DNA of 64,000 nucleotides. Origin: Streptomyces zingiberis. Lineage in GTDB: Bacteria > Actinomycetota > Actinomycetes > Streptomycetales > Streptomycetaceae. Numbering within the stretch: position 1 is the stretch's first letter; every line of letters starts with the position of its first letter. Below are positions 34,196 to 41,701 of the stretch, piece after piece. The notes under the pieces were generated by a model. The model saw nothing but the letters and a program-made list of their open reading frames with translations, did no database searches and had not been told where the DNA came from. The stretch covers positions 124,001-188,000 of the forward strand of contig NZ_JAATEN010000009.1 in NCBI RefSeq assembly GCF_012034935.1, written 5' to 3'. The position numbers and the translations under genes are program-made.

Positions 34196-34756
34196 ATGGA
34201 CGAGGACGCGGACGCCGTCGCGGAGCTGACCGCCGATCACCGCGCGGTCGACGCACTCTTCGAGGAGCTGCAACTGGTGCCGTCCGGGCGGCCGGCGCGC
34301 CGCGTGCTGCTCGACCGGGTGACCGTGGCGCTCGTCCGGCACGCGGTGGCCGAGGAGGAGTACCTCTATCCGGCCGTGCGCCGTCACGTCCCGGAGGGCG
34401 GCGCGCTCGCCGACCGGGAGATCGCCGGCCACGCGGAGATCGAACGGCTGCTGAAGGACCTGGAGGGCCGCCCGCCGCACGACCCCGGCTTCGACGCCCT
34501 CGTCGTCCGGCTGATCAACGAGGTGACCGGCCACGTCCACGACGAGGAACGCCATCTCTTCCCGCTGCTGCGGGAGTCCTGTCCCGGCGGGTTCCTCACC
34601 GGGCTGGGCGCGAGGATCCGCCGGGCCGAGCGGACCGCGCCCACCCGGCCCCATCCGGGGCTCCCCGGTACCCCGCCCGCGAACCGGCTGCTCGCGCCGG
34701 GAGCCGGACTGGTGGACCGGGTCCGTGACGCCCTCGGCGGGCGCGGGCGCTTCTGA
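34196..34756 (+). CDS. hemerythrin HHE-domain protein
   Basis: A 186-residue protein. A four-helix hemerythrin domain (about 1-135) has the di-iron ligands spread over LTADHRAVDALFEEL, LVRHAVAEEEYLYPAV, AGHAEIERLLKDL and VTGHVHDEERHLFP. It could bind O2, NO or act as an oxidative-stress sensor. The C-terminal 50 residues are Pro/Arg-rich. The ATG at 34196 with GGAGG 10 bases upstream is preferred to a GTG at 34127. It is divergent from the phosphatase gene. TATAAG and CATAAT-like hexamers lie between the two. Confidence 0.9.
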   Translation: MDEDADAVAELTADHRAVDALFEELQLVPSGRPARRVLLDRVTVALVRHAVAEEEYLYPAVRRHVPEGGALADREIAGHAEIERLLKDLEGRPPHDPGFDALVVRLINEVTGHVHDEERHLFPLLRESCPGGFLTGLGARIRRAERTAPTRPHPGLPGTPPANRLLAPGAGLVDRVRDALGGRGRF

Positions 34757-34790
34757 CCCCCGCCGCCGGTCCCCTTTCCGGCCGGGGCGC

Positions 34791-34812
34791 CCGGTGGGCC
34801 GCGGCCCACCGG
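34791..34812. terminator. 22-bp perfect palindrome between convergent genes
   Basis: A perfect palindrome whose half is CCGGTGGGCCG lies between the hemerythrin gene (+) and the next small gene (-), 4 bases before the latter's stop codon. It can act in both directions. Confidence 0.65.
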
Positions 34813-34816
34813 CCCG

Positions 34817-35065
34817 TCAGATGAGCCGGTGGTGGGGGATCCAGGTGTACTTGCCGCCACCGACCCAGCGCACCACGGCGGGGTCGTCGAGATCCACCTG
34901 CGCCAGCCCGGCGTCGTGCGCGAGGGTGACGACATCCGCGAGCGACCCGGCCTTGCCGGCCGGCTCACCGTGGATCTCCACCAGCCGGAACGGCGGCTCC
35001 CCCTCGGTGACCGGCCAGACGGTGACCGGCGGGTGCTGGACGAGCGGTTCGTTGATCTCGGTCAT
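34817..35065 (-). CDS. 82-residue hypothetical protein
   Basis: A small soluble protein, MTEINEPLVQHPPVTVWPVT at the start, then RLVEIHGEPAGKAGSLADVV and ending VGGGKYTWIPHHRLI. The composition is balanced, with predicted mixed strands and one helix. It resembles small actinobacterial proteins of unknown function. The ATG at 35065 was chosen; an in-frame ATG 9 bases earlier is also possible. Confidence 0.68.
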   Translation of the reverse strand: MTEINEPLVQHPPVTVWPVTEGEPPFRLVEIHGEPAGKAGSLADVVTLAHDAGLAQVDLDDPAVVRWVGGGKYTWIPHHRLI

Positions 35066-35351
35066 GGGATCCATCGTGCGGTCCGTGCCGGTCCGGCGCA
35101 CGTCCGGCCGTGCGCCGGACCCGCCGCCACCTGGTGCCGGGCGGGCGGACGGGCCGGGATACGGTGAGGCCCGAGGCTGCGCCGGCCGGGTCCGAACTCC
35201 TCACCACCGCCACCTGGGACCGGCGTCCCCGCCGACGACCGGGGCCGCGGCGCGTCAGGAGTGAGGAATCGTGAGCGGACCGAGACATTCCGCTGGTTCA
35301 TGAGATCAATCCGGGGCAACCTCCTGTGAAAACTCCGGGAAGGACAGGAAT

Positions 35352-35957
35352 ATGAGTGATGCGGGCCCGAACAACCCGTACGGCCCGCCCCAGAGCGGGG
35401 GGAATCCTGCTGCCCACGGGCAGCAGCAAGGGGGCTACGGCCAGGCGCCGCCCCCGTACCCGGGAGGCGGGTACGGCCAGGCGCCGTACCCGCAGCAGCC
35501 CGGACAGCCCTACGGTGGCCACCCCGGGGGCAACCAGATGCCGGAACAGATGCCCGGCACCCTCAAGGCGGCGCGTGTCCTGCTGTTCGTCTTCGGCGGA
35601 CTCGGCATCATCGGTGGCTTCTTCGTGACGGCGGGCGGCGCCGCCCTGAACAACGCCGAGGTGCGGGACGCCGTCGAGAACCAGGGCGGTCTGCCCGAGG
35701 GACTGTCGGCCGGCCTGCTGCTCGCCCTCGGCCTCTTCTCGGTGGCCCTGTCGATCGCCGGGATCGTGGTGGCCGCCAAGTTTGGCAAGGGCGGCAGCGG
35801 GGTGCGCATCGCCACCCTGGTGATCGGGGCGCTGATGATCGTCACCGGGATCTTCTACGTGCCGCTGGGCATCCTGTGGATCATCGTGGGCGCGCTGGTC
35901 GTCGTCTTCGCGGCGCTGAAGGACGGCGCGGCCTGGTTCGGCCGCCCCCGCCACTGA
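35352..35957 (+). CDS. membrane protein with a Gly/Tyr/Pro/Gln-rich N-terminal tail
   Basis: A 201-residue protein. Residues 1-65 are a disordered tail with repeated GGYGQAP and PYPQQPGQPYGG words. This is followed by four hydrophobic segments (about 73-95, 118-140, 147-165, 172-190) linked by short charged turns. Tails like this are common on actinobacterial membrane proteins near cell-division and cell-wall functions. Function unknown. GGGAAGGA lies about 9 bases upstream of the ATG. A strong hairpin follows. Confidence 0.8.
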   Translation: MSDAGPNNPYGPPQSGGNPAAHGQQQGGYGQAPPPYPGGGYGQAPYPQQPGQPYGGHPGGNQMPEQMPGTLKAARVLLFVFGGLGIIGGFFVTAGGAALNNAEVRDAVENQGGLPEGLSAGLLLALGLFSVALSIAGIVVAAKFGKGGSGVRIATLVIGALMIVTGIFYVPLGILWIIVGALVVVFAALKDGAAWFGRPRH

Positions 35958-35985
35958 ACGCGGCCACACCACCGGACCCGTGCGC

Positions 35986-36019
35986 GCGGGGGCGGCACCC
36001 ACCCGGGTGCCGCCCCCGC
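35986..36019 (+). terminator. 15-bp-stem hairpin, within a 330-bp gap
   Basis: 35986-36000 pairs perfectly with 36005-36019 around ACCC. It ends the membrane protein transcript. The remainder of the gap to 36287 holds no gene that I can support and should contain the terD promoter. Confidence 0.72.
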
Positions 36020-36287
36020 CGCGTGCGCGGGCCCCACCGCCCGGGGCCGCGGCGGGTGCCCGGTGGGGCCTCCCGCAGGCGCGCGCCCGCCGCTCCGTCT
36101 CCCCTGCCGCGGCCGGGCGCCGGCCGCCCCGCCCGTGCGCCCTCCCTGCCTCCTTCACCGGCCCCGCACGCGCCCTCGCCGCTTTTCCCGGAGCTCCACA
36201 CGGGGCAGCCTGCACACAGCGGGTCCGCCGCCCTACGATGGCGCCCGCACCACGTGTCCACACCGGTCGTCGGGGGAGAGGAGGCCC

Positions 36288-36842
36288 GTGAGCGAACTCA
36301 GCAAGGGCTCCGCGGGAAGTGTCAACAAAGGCCTGGAGAAGGTCCAGGTCGCGCTGAAATGGGACCCGAGTCCCCTCGGTGAGCCCACCGTCGATCTCGA
36401 CATCATCGCCGGGGCCTACGCGGCGGAGGAGCCGTACGGCCCGCCGGTCTACCTCGTGCACTTCGACAGCCGCTCGCCGGACGGCACGATCACCCTCACC
36501 CGGGACAGCCGTAACGGGCAGGGTTTCGGCGTCGACGAGGCCATGACCCTGGAGCTGTACCGGATGGCACCCTCCTTCACCCGCGTGGTCGTCGGGGTGG
36601 CGATCCAGCAGGGCGAGGGGCGGAGGACGTTCGGCGGGGTCTCCAACAGCTCCGTGCAGGTTCTCAACGGCTACACGGAGCTGGCCCGGGACGACTTCGG
36701 GAGGGTCGCCGGGGCCACCGCCGCCACGGTCGCGGAGTTCCTCCGCGACGAGAGCGGCGTCTGGGAGTTCCGGGAGTTCCTCCGCGGCCATGACACCGAT
36801 CCGGGGTCGTTCGCGCGGACGATGGGGGAGCGCAACCCGTGA
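36288..36842 (+). CDS. TerD family protein
   Basis: A 184-residue TerD-domain protein. The fold is recognisable from LEKVQVALKWDPSPLGEPTV, VDLDIIAGAYAAEEPYGPPV, FDSRSPDGTITLTRDSRNG with Ca2+-binding Asp residues, and FTRVVVGVAIQQG. TerD proteins bind calcium and belong to stress and tellurite-resistance associated complexes. The GTG start has GGAGAGGAGG just upstream. It is monocistronic, not in a ter cluster. Confidence 0.91.
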   Translation: MSELSKGSAGSVNKGLEKVQVALKWDPSPLGEPTVDLDIIAGAYAAEEPYGPPVYLVHFDSRSPDGTITLTRDSRNGQGFGVDEAMTLELYRMAPSFTRVVVGVAIQQGEGRRTFGGVSNSSVQVLNGYTELARDDFGRVAGATAATVAEFLRDESGVWEFREFLRGHDTDPGSFARTMGERNP

Positions 36843-36945
36843 TCCCGGTCCCCGTCCGGCCCCCGCCCACCGTGGTGGGAGAGCCGGACGGGGAGGAGCG
36901 CCGGGGGACGGGCGGACAAGCCGGCCGGCCGTGCGCCGGCCCGCC

Positions 36946-37329
36946 TCAGCCTGTCCCGCCACCCCCACCCCCACCCCCAGGCCCGTCACGGAGCGCCGAG
37001 CGCAGCGCGGCGGTCTCGGTGGCCGAGATCTGCTCCACGAAGCTGGCGAGCGCGCCCGCGGGGTCGGGCGTGCCGGCGAGTACCTCGCGCATCAGCGCCG
37101 CGGTGAACTGTGGCCGGGTGGCGGTGGGCGCGTAACGCCAGGCGCGCCCGGCCATCTCCCGGCGCAGCAGCCCCTTGCGGACCAGGATGCCGGCGACCGT
37201 CCTGACGGTGCTGTAGGCGATCGGCCGGGTCGTGCCGAGATCGTCGAGCAACTCCCGGGCCGTGGCCGGACGGTCCCAGTTCCACAGGCGGTCCATGATC
37301 TCCGCCTCCAGCTCCCCCAGTGGTCGCAC
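36946..37329 (-). CDS. BlaI/MecI family repressor, orphan
   Basis: A 127-residue winged-helix repressor: LGELEAEIMDRLWNWDRPAT, RPIAYSTVRTVAGILVRKGL and RREMAGRAWRYAPTA are the family's recognition regions. A C-terminal dimerisation helix is followed by a poly-Gly tail. Partner M56 (BlaR1-like) protease genes usually lie beside such repressors, but none is visible here. The tail is encoded by a hexanucleotide repeat. GTG start. It is divergent from the NlpC/P60 gene, which is therefore a possible target. Confidence 0.88.
   Translation of the reverse strand: MRPLGELEAEIMDRLWNWDRPATARELLDDLGTTRPIAYSTVRTVAGILVRKGLLRREMAGRAWRYAPTATRPQFTAALMREVLAGTPDPAGALASFVEQISATETAALRSALRDGPGGGGGGGGTG
36959..36976 (-). 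repeat. hexanucleotide repeat in the BlaI gene tail
   Basis: Three perfect CCACCC units on the + strand, with partial units on both sides, encode the C-terminal poly-Gly of the BlaI protein. The G-rich strand could form a quadruplex. It stays in frame in steps of two codons. Confidence 0.75.
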
Positions 37330-37706
37330 CGCTGCCCTCCTCGACTCCCCGTCCGTTGTTTCCGCGCCGGGCCGGCCCGTCGAACCGGTCGTCGCGGACC
37401 GGTCGTCGCGGACGGACGGGACGTGCGGGGCGGAAGCGGCCGAAACGGCATTCTGTCAACAGAATTGGCGGATGTCCGGAGATGAAGGAGGCGTGTCCTG
37501 GGGCGGGGAAGGGGCCCGGCGGGCCGGGCGTACCCGGCGCTTGGAGCTAAGAAACTTAGCAGGTTAAGATCCGGCGTCGAACCCTTCGCGTGGTCGGCCG
37601 TCCAGCCGGGACGGCGGCGAAGGCACCGTCGATTCCGCCGGGTTGGCGGAGCCGGGAGCGCGGCCCTCCTCCCGGCAGGCGGCCGAGGAATAAGGAGCTG
37701 CCCTCC
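37330..37706 (+). promoter_or_regulatory. promoter, operator and structured leader of the NlpC/P60 gene
   Basis: TTGGAG (37541-37546) and TAAGAT (37565-37570) are 18 bases apart. The spacer holds a perfect inverted repeat GCTAAG-AAA-CTTAGC (37546-37560). A second inverted repeat, TTCTGT-CA-ACAGAA, is at 37451-37464 and could serve the divergent BlaI gene. The 130-base leader can form at least three hairpins: about 37608-37624, about 37638-37652, and about 37652-37678. Secreted cell-wall hydrolases of actinobacteria often have c-di-AMP riboswitches, but I do not find the full consensus here. Confidence 0.55.
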
Positions 37707-38747
37707 GTGGCGTCCCACCGTCGTCCCAAGCAGCCTCATCAGCGCACCTACAAGGCCGTGCTCGGCGTCACCGCCGCCGCGGCGGCGCTCTCCGCGAACA
37801 CCGCGCAGGCCGACCCCCTGCCCGACCCCAAGGCGAAGGGCGTCAAGGCACAGGTCGACCGGTTGTACGAAGAGGCGACCCAGGCGACGGAGAAGTACAA
37901 CGGGGCCAACGAGAAGGAGGGGAAGCTCCGCAAGGAGGTCGAGAAGCTGCAGGACACGGTGGCCCGCAGCCAGGCCGAGCTCAACGACCTCCGCGACGGC
38001 CTCGGTTCGATGGCCACCGCGCAGTACCGCAGCGGCGGCATCGACCCCTCCGTCCAGCTCCTCCTCGCCAGCGACCCCGACGGTTACCTGGAGAAGGCCT
38101 CCACCCTCGACCGGCTGAGCAGCCAGCAGCTCGCCGTGCTCAAGCAGGCCCAGGCCAAGCAGCGGACGCTGCAGCAGCAGCGCACCGAGGCGGCCGAGAA
38201 GCTGCGTGCCCTGGAGGACACCCGCGGCGAGCTCCGGGAGCGGAAGAAGGAGATCCAGGGCAAACTGGCCAAGGCGCAGCGGCTGCTCAACAAGCTGACG
38301 GCCGAGGAGAAGGCCAAGATGGAGGCCGAGGAGGCGCGCGCCAACCGCACCAGCGCCCGTGCCGACCTGGGCAGCCAGGGCAGCGCCACCGCCCGCACGG
38401 GCAGCGCCTTCGAGGCCGCCAAGAGCCGGGTCGGCATGCCTTACGTGTGGGGCGCCACCGGCCCCAGCTCCTTCGACTGCTCGGGGCTGACCTCCTGGGC
38501 CTTCGCGCAGGCCGGCGTCACGATACCCCGCACGTCCCAGGCCCAGGCCAACGCCGGTACCCGGATCAACTCGCAGAGCGACCTGCGCCCCGGCGACCTG
38601 GTCATCATGCGCTCCGATCTCAGCCATGTCGCCTTCTACGCGGGCAACGGCCAGATCCTGCACGCTCCCAAGCCCGGCGCCAACGTCCGCTACGAGCCGA
38701 TGAGCACCAGCGGCATGCCGTTCATGTGGGGCGTCCGCATCGGCTGA
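37707..38747 (+). CDS. secreted NlpC/P60 peptidoglycan hydrolase with coiled coil
   Basis: A 346-residue exported endopeptidase. A signal peptide (1-35, cleaved after TAQA) is followed by a long coiled coil (about 45-215, heptads of Lys/Glu/Leu) and a C-terminal NlpC/P60 domain (about 230-346). Catalytic residues are C258 in SSFDCSGL, H307 in LSHVAFYAG and H319 in QILHAP. This layout matches RipA/Cgl-type D-Glu-DAP endopeptidases that split daughter cells. The GTG start has AAGGAG 9 bases upstream. Control by a promoter with a perfect operator-like repeat is likely. Confidence 0.93.
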   Translation: MASHRRPKQPHQRTYKAVLGVTAAAAALSANTAQADPLPDPKAKGVKAQVDRLYEEATQATEKYNGANEKEGKLRKEVEKLQDTVARSQAELNDLRDGLGSMATAQYRSGGIDPSVQLLLASDPDGYLEKASTLDRLSSQQLAVLKQAQAKQRTLQQQRTEAAEKLRALEDTRGELRERKKEIQGKLAKAQRLLNKLTAEEKAKMEAEEARANRTSARADLGSQGSATARTGSAFEAAKSRVGMPYVWGATGPSSFDCSGLTSWAFAQAGVTIPRTSQAQANAGTRINSQSDLRPGDLVIMRSDLSHVAFYAGNGQILHAPKPGANVRYEPMSTSGMPFMWGVRIG

Positions 38748-38902
38748 ACCGGTCACCGCCGGAGCGCCCGCCCCCGCCGGATCCGTGGCCGCCCGCCGAC
38801 TCCCGGGCCGAAAGGCGCTGTTGACTCGGGAGTAGCGGCTTTCTACGGTCCGTGGGGGCGCCGGGCTGCCGTCCGGCGCGACACCAGCCAAAGGGGGCGC
38901 AG

Positions 38903-40096
38903 GTGACCACGTTCGAGACCGCACCGATCAGCTATCCCTTCAACGACCCCATCGGGCTGGGGCTGGCGGACACCTACACCCGGGTACGCGAGGCCCCGGG
39001 ATTGGTGCGGGTCCGGCTGCCCCACGGCGAGCCGGCCTGGCTCGTCACCCGGTACGCCGAGGCCCGGCTCGTCCTGGGCGACCGCCGCTTCAGCCGGGCC
39101 GAGGCCGCCCGGCACGACGAGCCCCGGCAGGGCCCTGCCCACACCACCAGCGGCATCCTGGGCATGGATCCGCCCGACCACACCCGGCTGCGGGCCCTGG
39201 TCGCCAAGGCGTTCACCGCGCACCGGGTGGAGCGGCTCCGCCCGGCCGTCCGCGCCCTGGCGGAGGACCTGCTGGACACCATGGAGGAGGCCGGCCCGCC
39301 GGCGGACCTCGTCGAGGACTACGCGCTGCCGGTGCCCGTCGCCGTCATCTGCCGCCTCCTCGGCGTCCCCGAGGAGGACCGGCCCCTCTTCCGGGCGTGG
39401 AGCGACGCCGCGCTGTCCACCAGCGCCCTCACCGCGGAGGAGTTCATGGCCAGCCGTGAGGAACTCCGCGGCTACATGGCCGGGCTGATCGAAGCCCACC
39501 GCGCGGAGCCGCGCGACGACCTGATGAGCGCCCTCATCACCGCCCGTGACGGCGACCACGGCCGGCTCACCGAGCTGGAGCTGATCGATCTGTGTATCGG
39601 CATCCTCGTCGCCGGCCACGAGACGACCGCCACCCAGATCCCCAACTTCGTGCTCACCCTCCTCGACCACCCTGATCATCTCGCGCGGCTGCGTGAGGAT
39701 CCGGACCTGCTGCCGGGCGCCGTCGAGGAACTCACCCGCTTTGTGCCGCTCGGCGCGGGCGCGGCCTTCCCCCGCTACGCCACGGAGGACATCGAGGTCG
39801 GGTCCACACTCGTCAGGGCGGGTGAGGCGGTGCTGGTGTCCATGGCGGCGGCCAACCGCGACGCCGGCCGCTTCGGTGAACCCGACACCCTGGACTTCGG
39901 CCGTCAGGGCAACCAGCACCTCGGTTTCGGCCACGGGGCCCACCACTGCCTGGGCGCGCCGCTCGCCCGGCTGGAACTCCAGGAGGCTCTGCGGGCCCTG
40001 CTGCGGCGCTTCCCGCGGCTCCATGTGGCCGGGGAGGTCGAGTGGAAGACACAGATGATCGTGCGCGGACCGCGCACCCTGCCGATCGGGTGGTGA
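38903..40096 (+). CDS. cytochrome P450
   Basis: A 397-residue bacterial class I P450. The I-helix oxygen-activation motif is AGHETT (237-242), the K-helix ExxR is in EELTR (E276, R279), and the haem-binding loop FGHGAHHCLGAPLAR has the Cys ligand at C349. The sequence looks like the large actinobacterial CYP105/CYP107 groups, which hydroxylate secondary metabolites and xenobiotics. The GTG start has AAGGGGG about 7 bases upstream. The ferredoxin gene starts 2 bases after its stop, so its electron donor is encoded with it. No biosynthetic cluster surrounds it, so the substrate is unknown. Confidence 0.93.
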   Translation: MTTFETAPISYPFNDPIGLGLADTYTRVREAPGLVRVRLPHGEPAWLVTRYAEARLVLGDRRFSRAEAARHDEPRQGPAHTTSGILGMDPPDHTRLRALVAKAFTAHRVERLRPAVRALAEDLLDTMEEAGPPADLVEDYALPVPVAVICRLLGVPEEDRPLFRAWSDAALSTSALTAEEFMASREELRGYMAGLIEAHRAEPRDDLMSALITARDGDHGRLTELELIDLCIGILVAGHETTATQIPNFVLTLLDHPDHLARLREDPDLLPGAVEELTRFVPLGAGAAFPRYATEDIEVGSTLVRAGEAVLVSMAAANRDAGRFGEPDTLDFGRQGNQHLGFGHGAHHCLGAPLARLELQEALRALLRRFPRLHVAGEVEWKTQMIVRGPRTLPIGW

Positions 40097-40098
40097 AC

Positions 40099-40314
40099 AT
40101 GACCTGGCACATCGAGGTCGATCAGGGCCGGTGCCTCGGCTCCGGCGTCTGCGTGGGCACGGCGCCCGAGCTCTTCGTCCTGGAGGAGGACCGGGCCCGC
40201 CCGCGCAACGCGGAGGTGCAGCCGGACGAGGAGGTCCTGGACGTGGCGGACTCCTGCCCCCTGATGGCCATCGAGGTGCGGGAGGGCGCCGAGGTGATCG
40301 CCCCGCGGCCGTGA
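40099..40314 (+). CDS. 3Fe-4S-type ferredoxin, partner of the P450
   Basis: A 71-residue ferredoxin. The cluster ligands are the Cys of RCLGSGVC (two Cys six apart, with the central position non-Cys) and the Cys of DSCPLMAI, the pattern of P450-linked 3Fe-4S or 4Fe-4S ferredoxins. The acidic surface (VLEEDRARP, VQPDEEVLDV) is usual. It starts 2 bases after the P450 stop. A reductase gene is not adjacent and must be supplied from elsewhere. Confidence 0.93.
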   Translation: MTWHIEVDQGRCLGSGVCVGTAPELFVLEEDRARPRNAEVQPDEEVLDVADSCPLMAIEVREGAEVIAPRP

Positions 40315-40379
40315 CACCGGGCCGGCCGCGGCCCCGGGGGACCGAACCCCCGCGGGCCGCGGCCGGCGCCACGACGTGC

Positions 40380-40449
40380 GGCGCCCCCGTCCCGTGCCGC
40401 CGCGCCCCGCCCGGTGGGCGGTGGTGCGGCGGCACGGGACGGGGGCGCC
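40380..40449. terminator. 24-bp-stem bidirectional hairpin
   Basis: 40380-40403 pairs perfectly with 40426-40449, one of the longest perfect stems in the window. It lies between the ferredoxin gene (+) and the DUF6411-type gene (-), 41 bases before the latter's stop, and suits both. Confidence 0.8.
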
Positions 40450-40489
40450 TTCCCGCTCAGGTGCGAGGAGGAACGGCGTCCGGAGCCGC

Positions 40490-40729
40490 TCAGAACGGCA
40501 TGCGACCGCGGGCCCGGCGCCCGGCGGAGCCGCTGCGCCCGACGGCGCGCGAGCTGCTGCGGAACGGCTTGCTGAACAGGCGGCCCAGCGGGCCCGGCGC
40601 CTTGCCGGTCACCCGGGTGCCGGCTCCGAGTGAACGCTGTGTCCCGCGCTCGGGGTGGCGGGAGACCTGCGGCAGGACGAAGGCCAGGACGGCCAGGACG
40701 ACGCAGACGGCGACGATGCCGACGACCAT
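40490..40729 (-). CDS. small membrane protein, DUF6411-like
   Basis: A 79-residue protein with one N-terminal transmembrane helix (MVVGIVAVCVVLAVLAFVLP) and a basic, Ser/Arg/Gly-rich tail containing KAPGPLGRLFSKPFRSSSRA and ending GRRARGRMPF. I recognise this as a conserved Streptomyces small protein type (DUF6411). The ATG at 40729 has AGGAGGTG 7 bases upstream. Function unknown. Confidence 0.78.
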   Translation of the reverse strand: MVVGIVAVCVVLAVLAFVLPQVSRHPERGTQRSLGAGTRVTGKAPGPLGRLFSKPFRSSSRAVGRSGSAGRRARGRMPF

Positions 40730-40869
40730 GACGGGCACCTCCTCGGTGTTGGTGTCCCGCGCTTACCCGGGCCGGGGCCGGCCATGCGGCGCGGGGAGCC
40801 CCACTGCCATGATCAGCCGGATGGGGCAGCCGCAACCCGCGGGCGCGGGGAGCGGCCCGGGCGTCAGGG

Positions 40870-41358
40870 TCAGGACGACGGCGGCGGTTCGGCCGCGGCG
40901 GTCCCGGGGGCGGCGATCCGCAGCAGCAGCGCGTGCAGGGTGCGCCGGTCCGGCTCGTCCAGCGGGCCGAGCAGCTCGTCGCGGACCCGGCGGCTGGAAT
41001 CCTCCGCCCTGCGGAGGAAGTCCCGGCCCCCCTCGGTGAGCACCACGATGCGGCTCCGGCGGTCGGTGGGGGAGGGGCGCCGCTCCGCCAGTCCGCGGCA
41101 CTCCAGGTCGTCGACGAGGCCCACGATGGCGCTGGGGTCGTACCCCAGGCGGGTGCTCAGCTCCCGCTGGAGCGCTCCTTCCACGGTCGCCAGGAAGCGC
41201 ATCATCGCGTAATGGCGCAGCCGCAGCCCCGACTCCTGGAGGGTCGCGTTGAACAACTGTCCCGAGCGCAGACCGAGGCGGTAGAGCAGGTATCCGGTGT
41301 CGGCGTGGAGCGAGCGCATCCACGGCTCGTCACCGTCCACGACGCCGGCGGCGGGCAT
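40870..41358 (-). CDS. MarR family transcriptional regulator
   Basis: A 162-residue winged-helix regulator: a long first helix (YLLYRLGLRSGQLFNATLQE), the recognition region LSTRLGYDPSAIVGLVDDLE, and the wing RRPSPTDRRSRIVVLTEGGR. It is divergent from the MHS transporter gene and likely regulates it, in response to a small aromatic or acidic ligand as is usual for MarR. The start is uncertain: the ATG at 41358 was chosen, with no good ribosome site. Confidence 0.88.
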   Translation of the reverse strand: MPAAGVVDGDEPWMRSLHADTGYLLYRLGLRSGQLFNATLQESGLRLRHYAMMRFLATVEGALQRELSTRLGYDPSAIVGLVDDLECRGLAERRPSPTDRRSRIVVLTEGGRDFLRRAEDSSRRVRDELLGPLDEPDRRTLHALLLRIAAPGTAAAEPPPSS

Positions 41359-41482
41359 CGACGCGGTCTCTGGCGGTGTGCTGGTGATGGCTGTCTCCCC
41401 CCCCCGGCGGCCTCTGCGGGGCCCTGGCGGTACGGCTCCCTGACCTCTCCAGCATGCGGCATGGGCGAGGGCTGACACAACT

Positions 41483-41512
41483 ATTGACGACGCCAATTAT
41501 TGCTCCTACCTT
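41483..41512 (+). promoter_or_regulatory. promoter of the MHS transporter with ATTG-N7-CAAT repeat
   Basis: TTGACG (41484-41489) and TACCTT (41507-41512) are 17 bases apart. ATTG (41483-41486) and CAAT (41494-41497) make an inverted repeat over the -35 element and are a candidate MarR operator. The region 41359-41701 otherwise holds no gene. Confidence 0.65.
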
Positions 41513-41701
41513 CCAAGACGCCGACGGGACACCGGCCGGCCGGTTCCGGCGGGTGGCGGGCCCACACCCCGCGGCGCGCTCCGGCCTGTCCGTCTCCCCG
41601 CCGGCCGTCCCCGGCCGTGCGGTCCCCGCCCGGCCCGCCGCCGTCGTGCCCGCGCCGTCCCCGCTTTCTCCCGCGTCTCCGTCCTCCCTTAGGTGGCGAC
41701 C

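Noticed and set aside
36957..36981. C-rich direct repeats considered as a CRISPR fragment
   Set aside because: Units of six bases without spacers inside a coding region. It is a simple sequence repeat.
37571..37706. c-di-AMP (ydaO) riboswitch before the NlpC/P60 gene
   Set aside because: Gene type and leader length fit, but the conserved core sequences could not be found in order. I keep only a structured leader.
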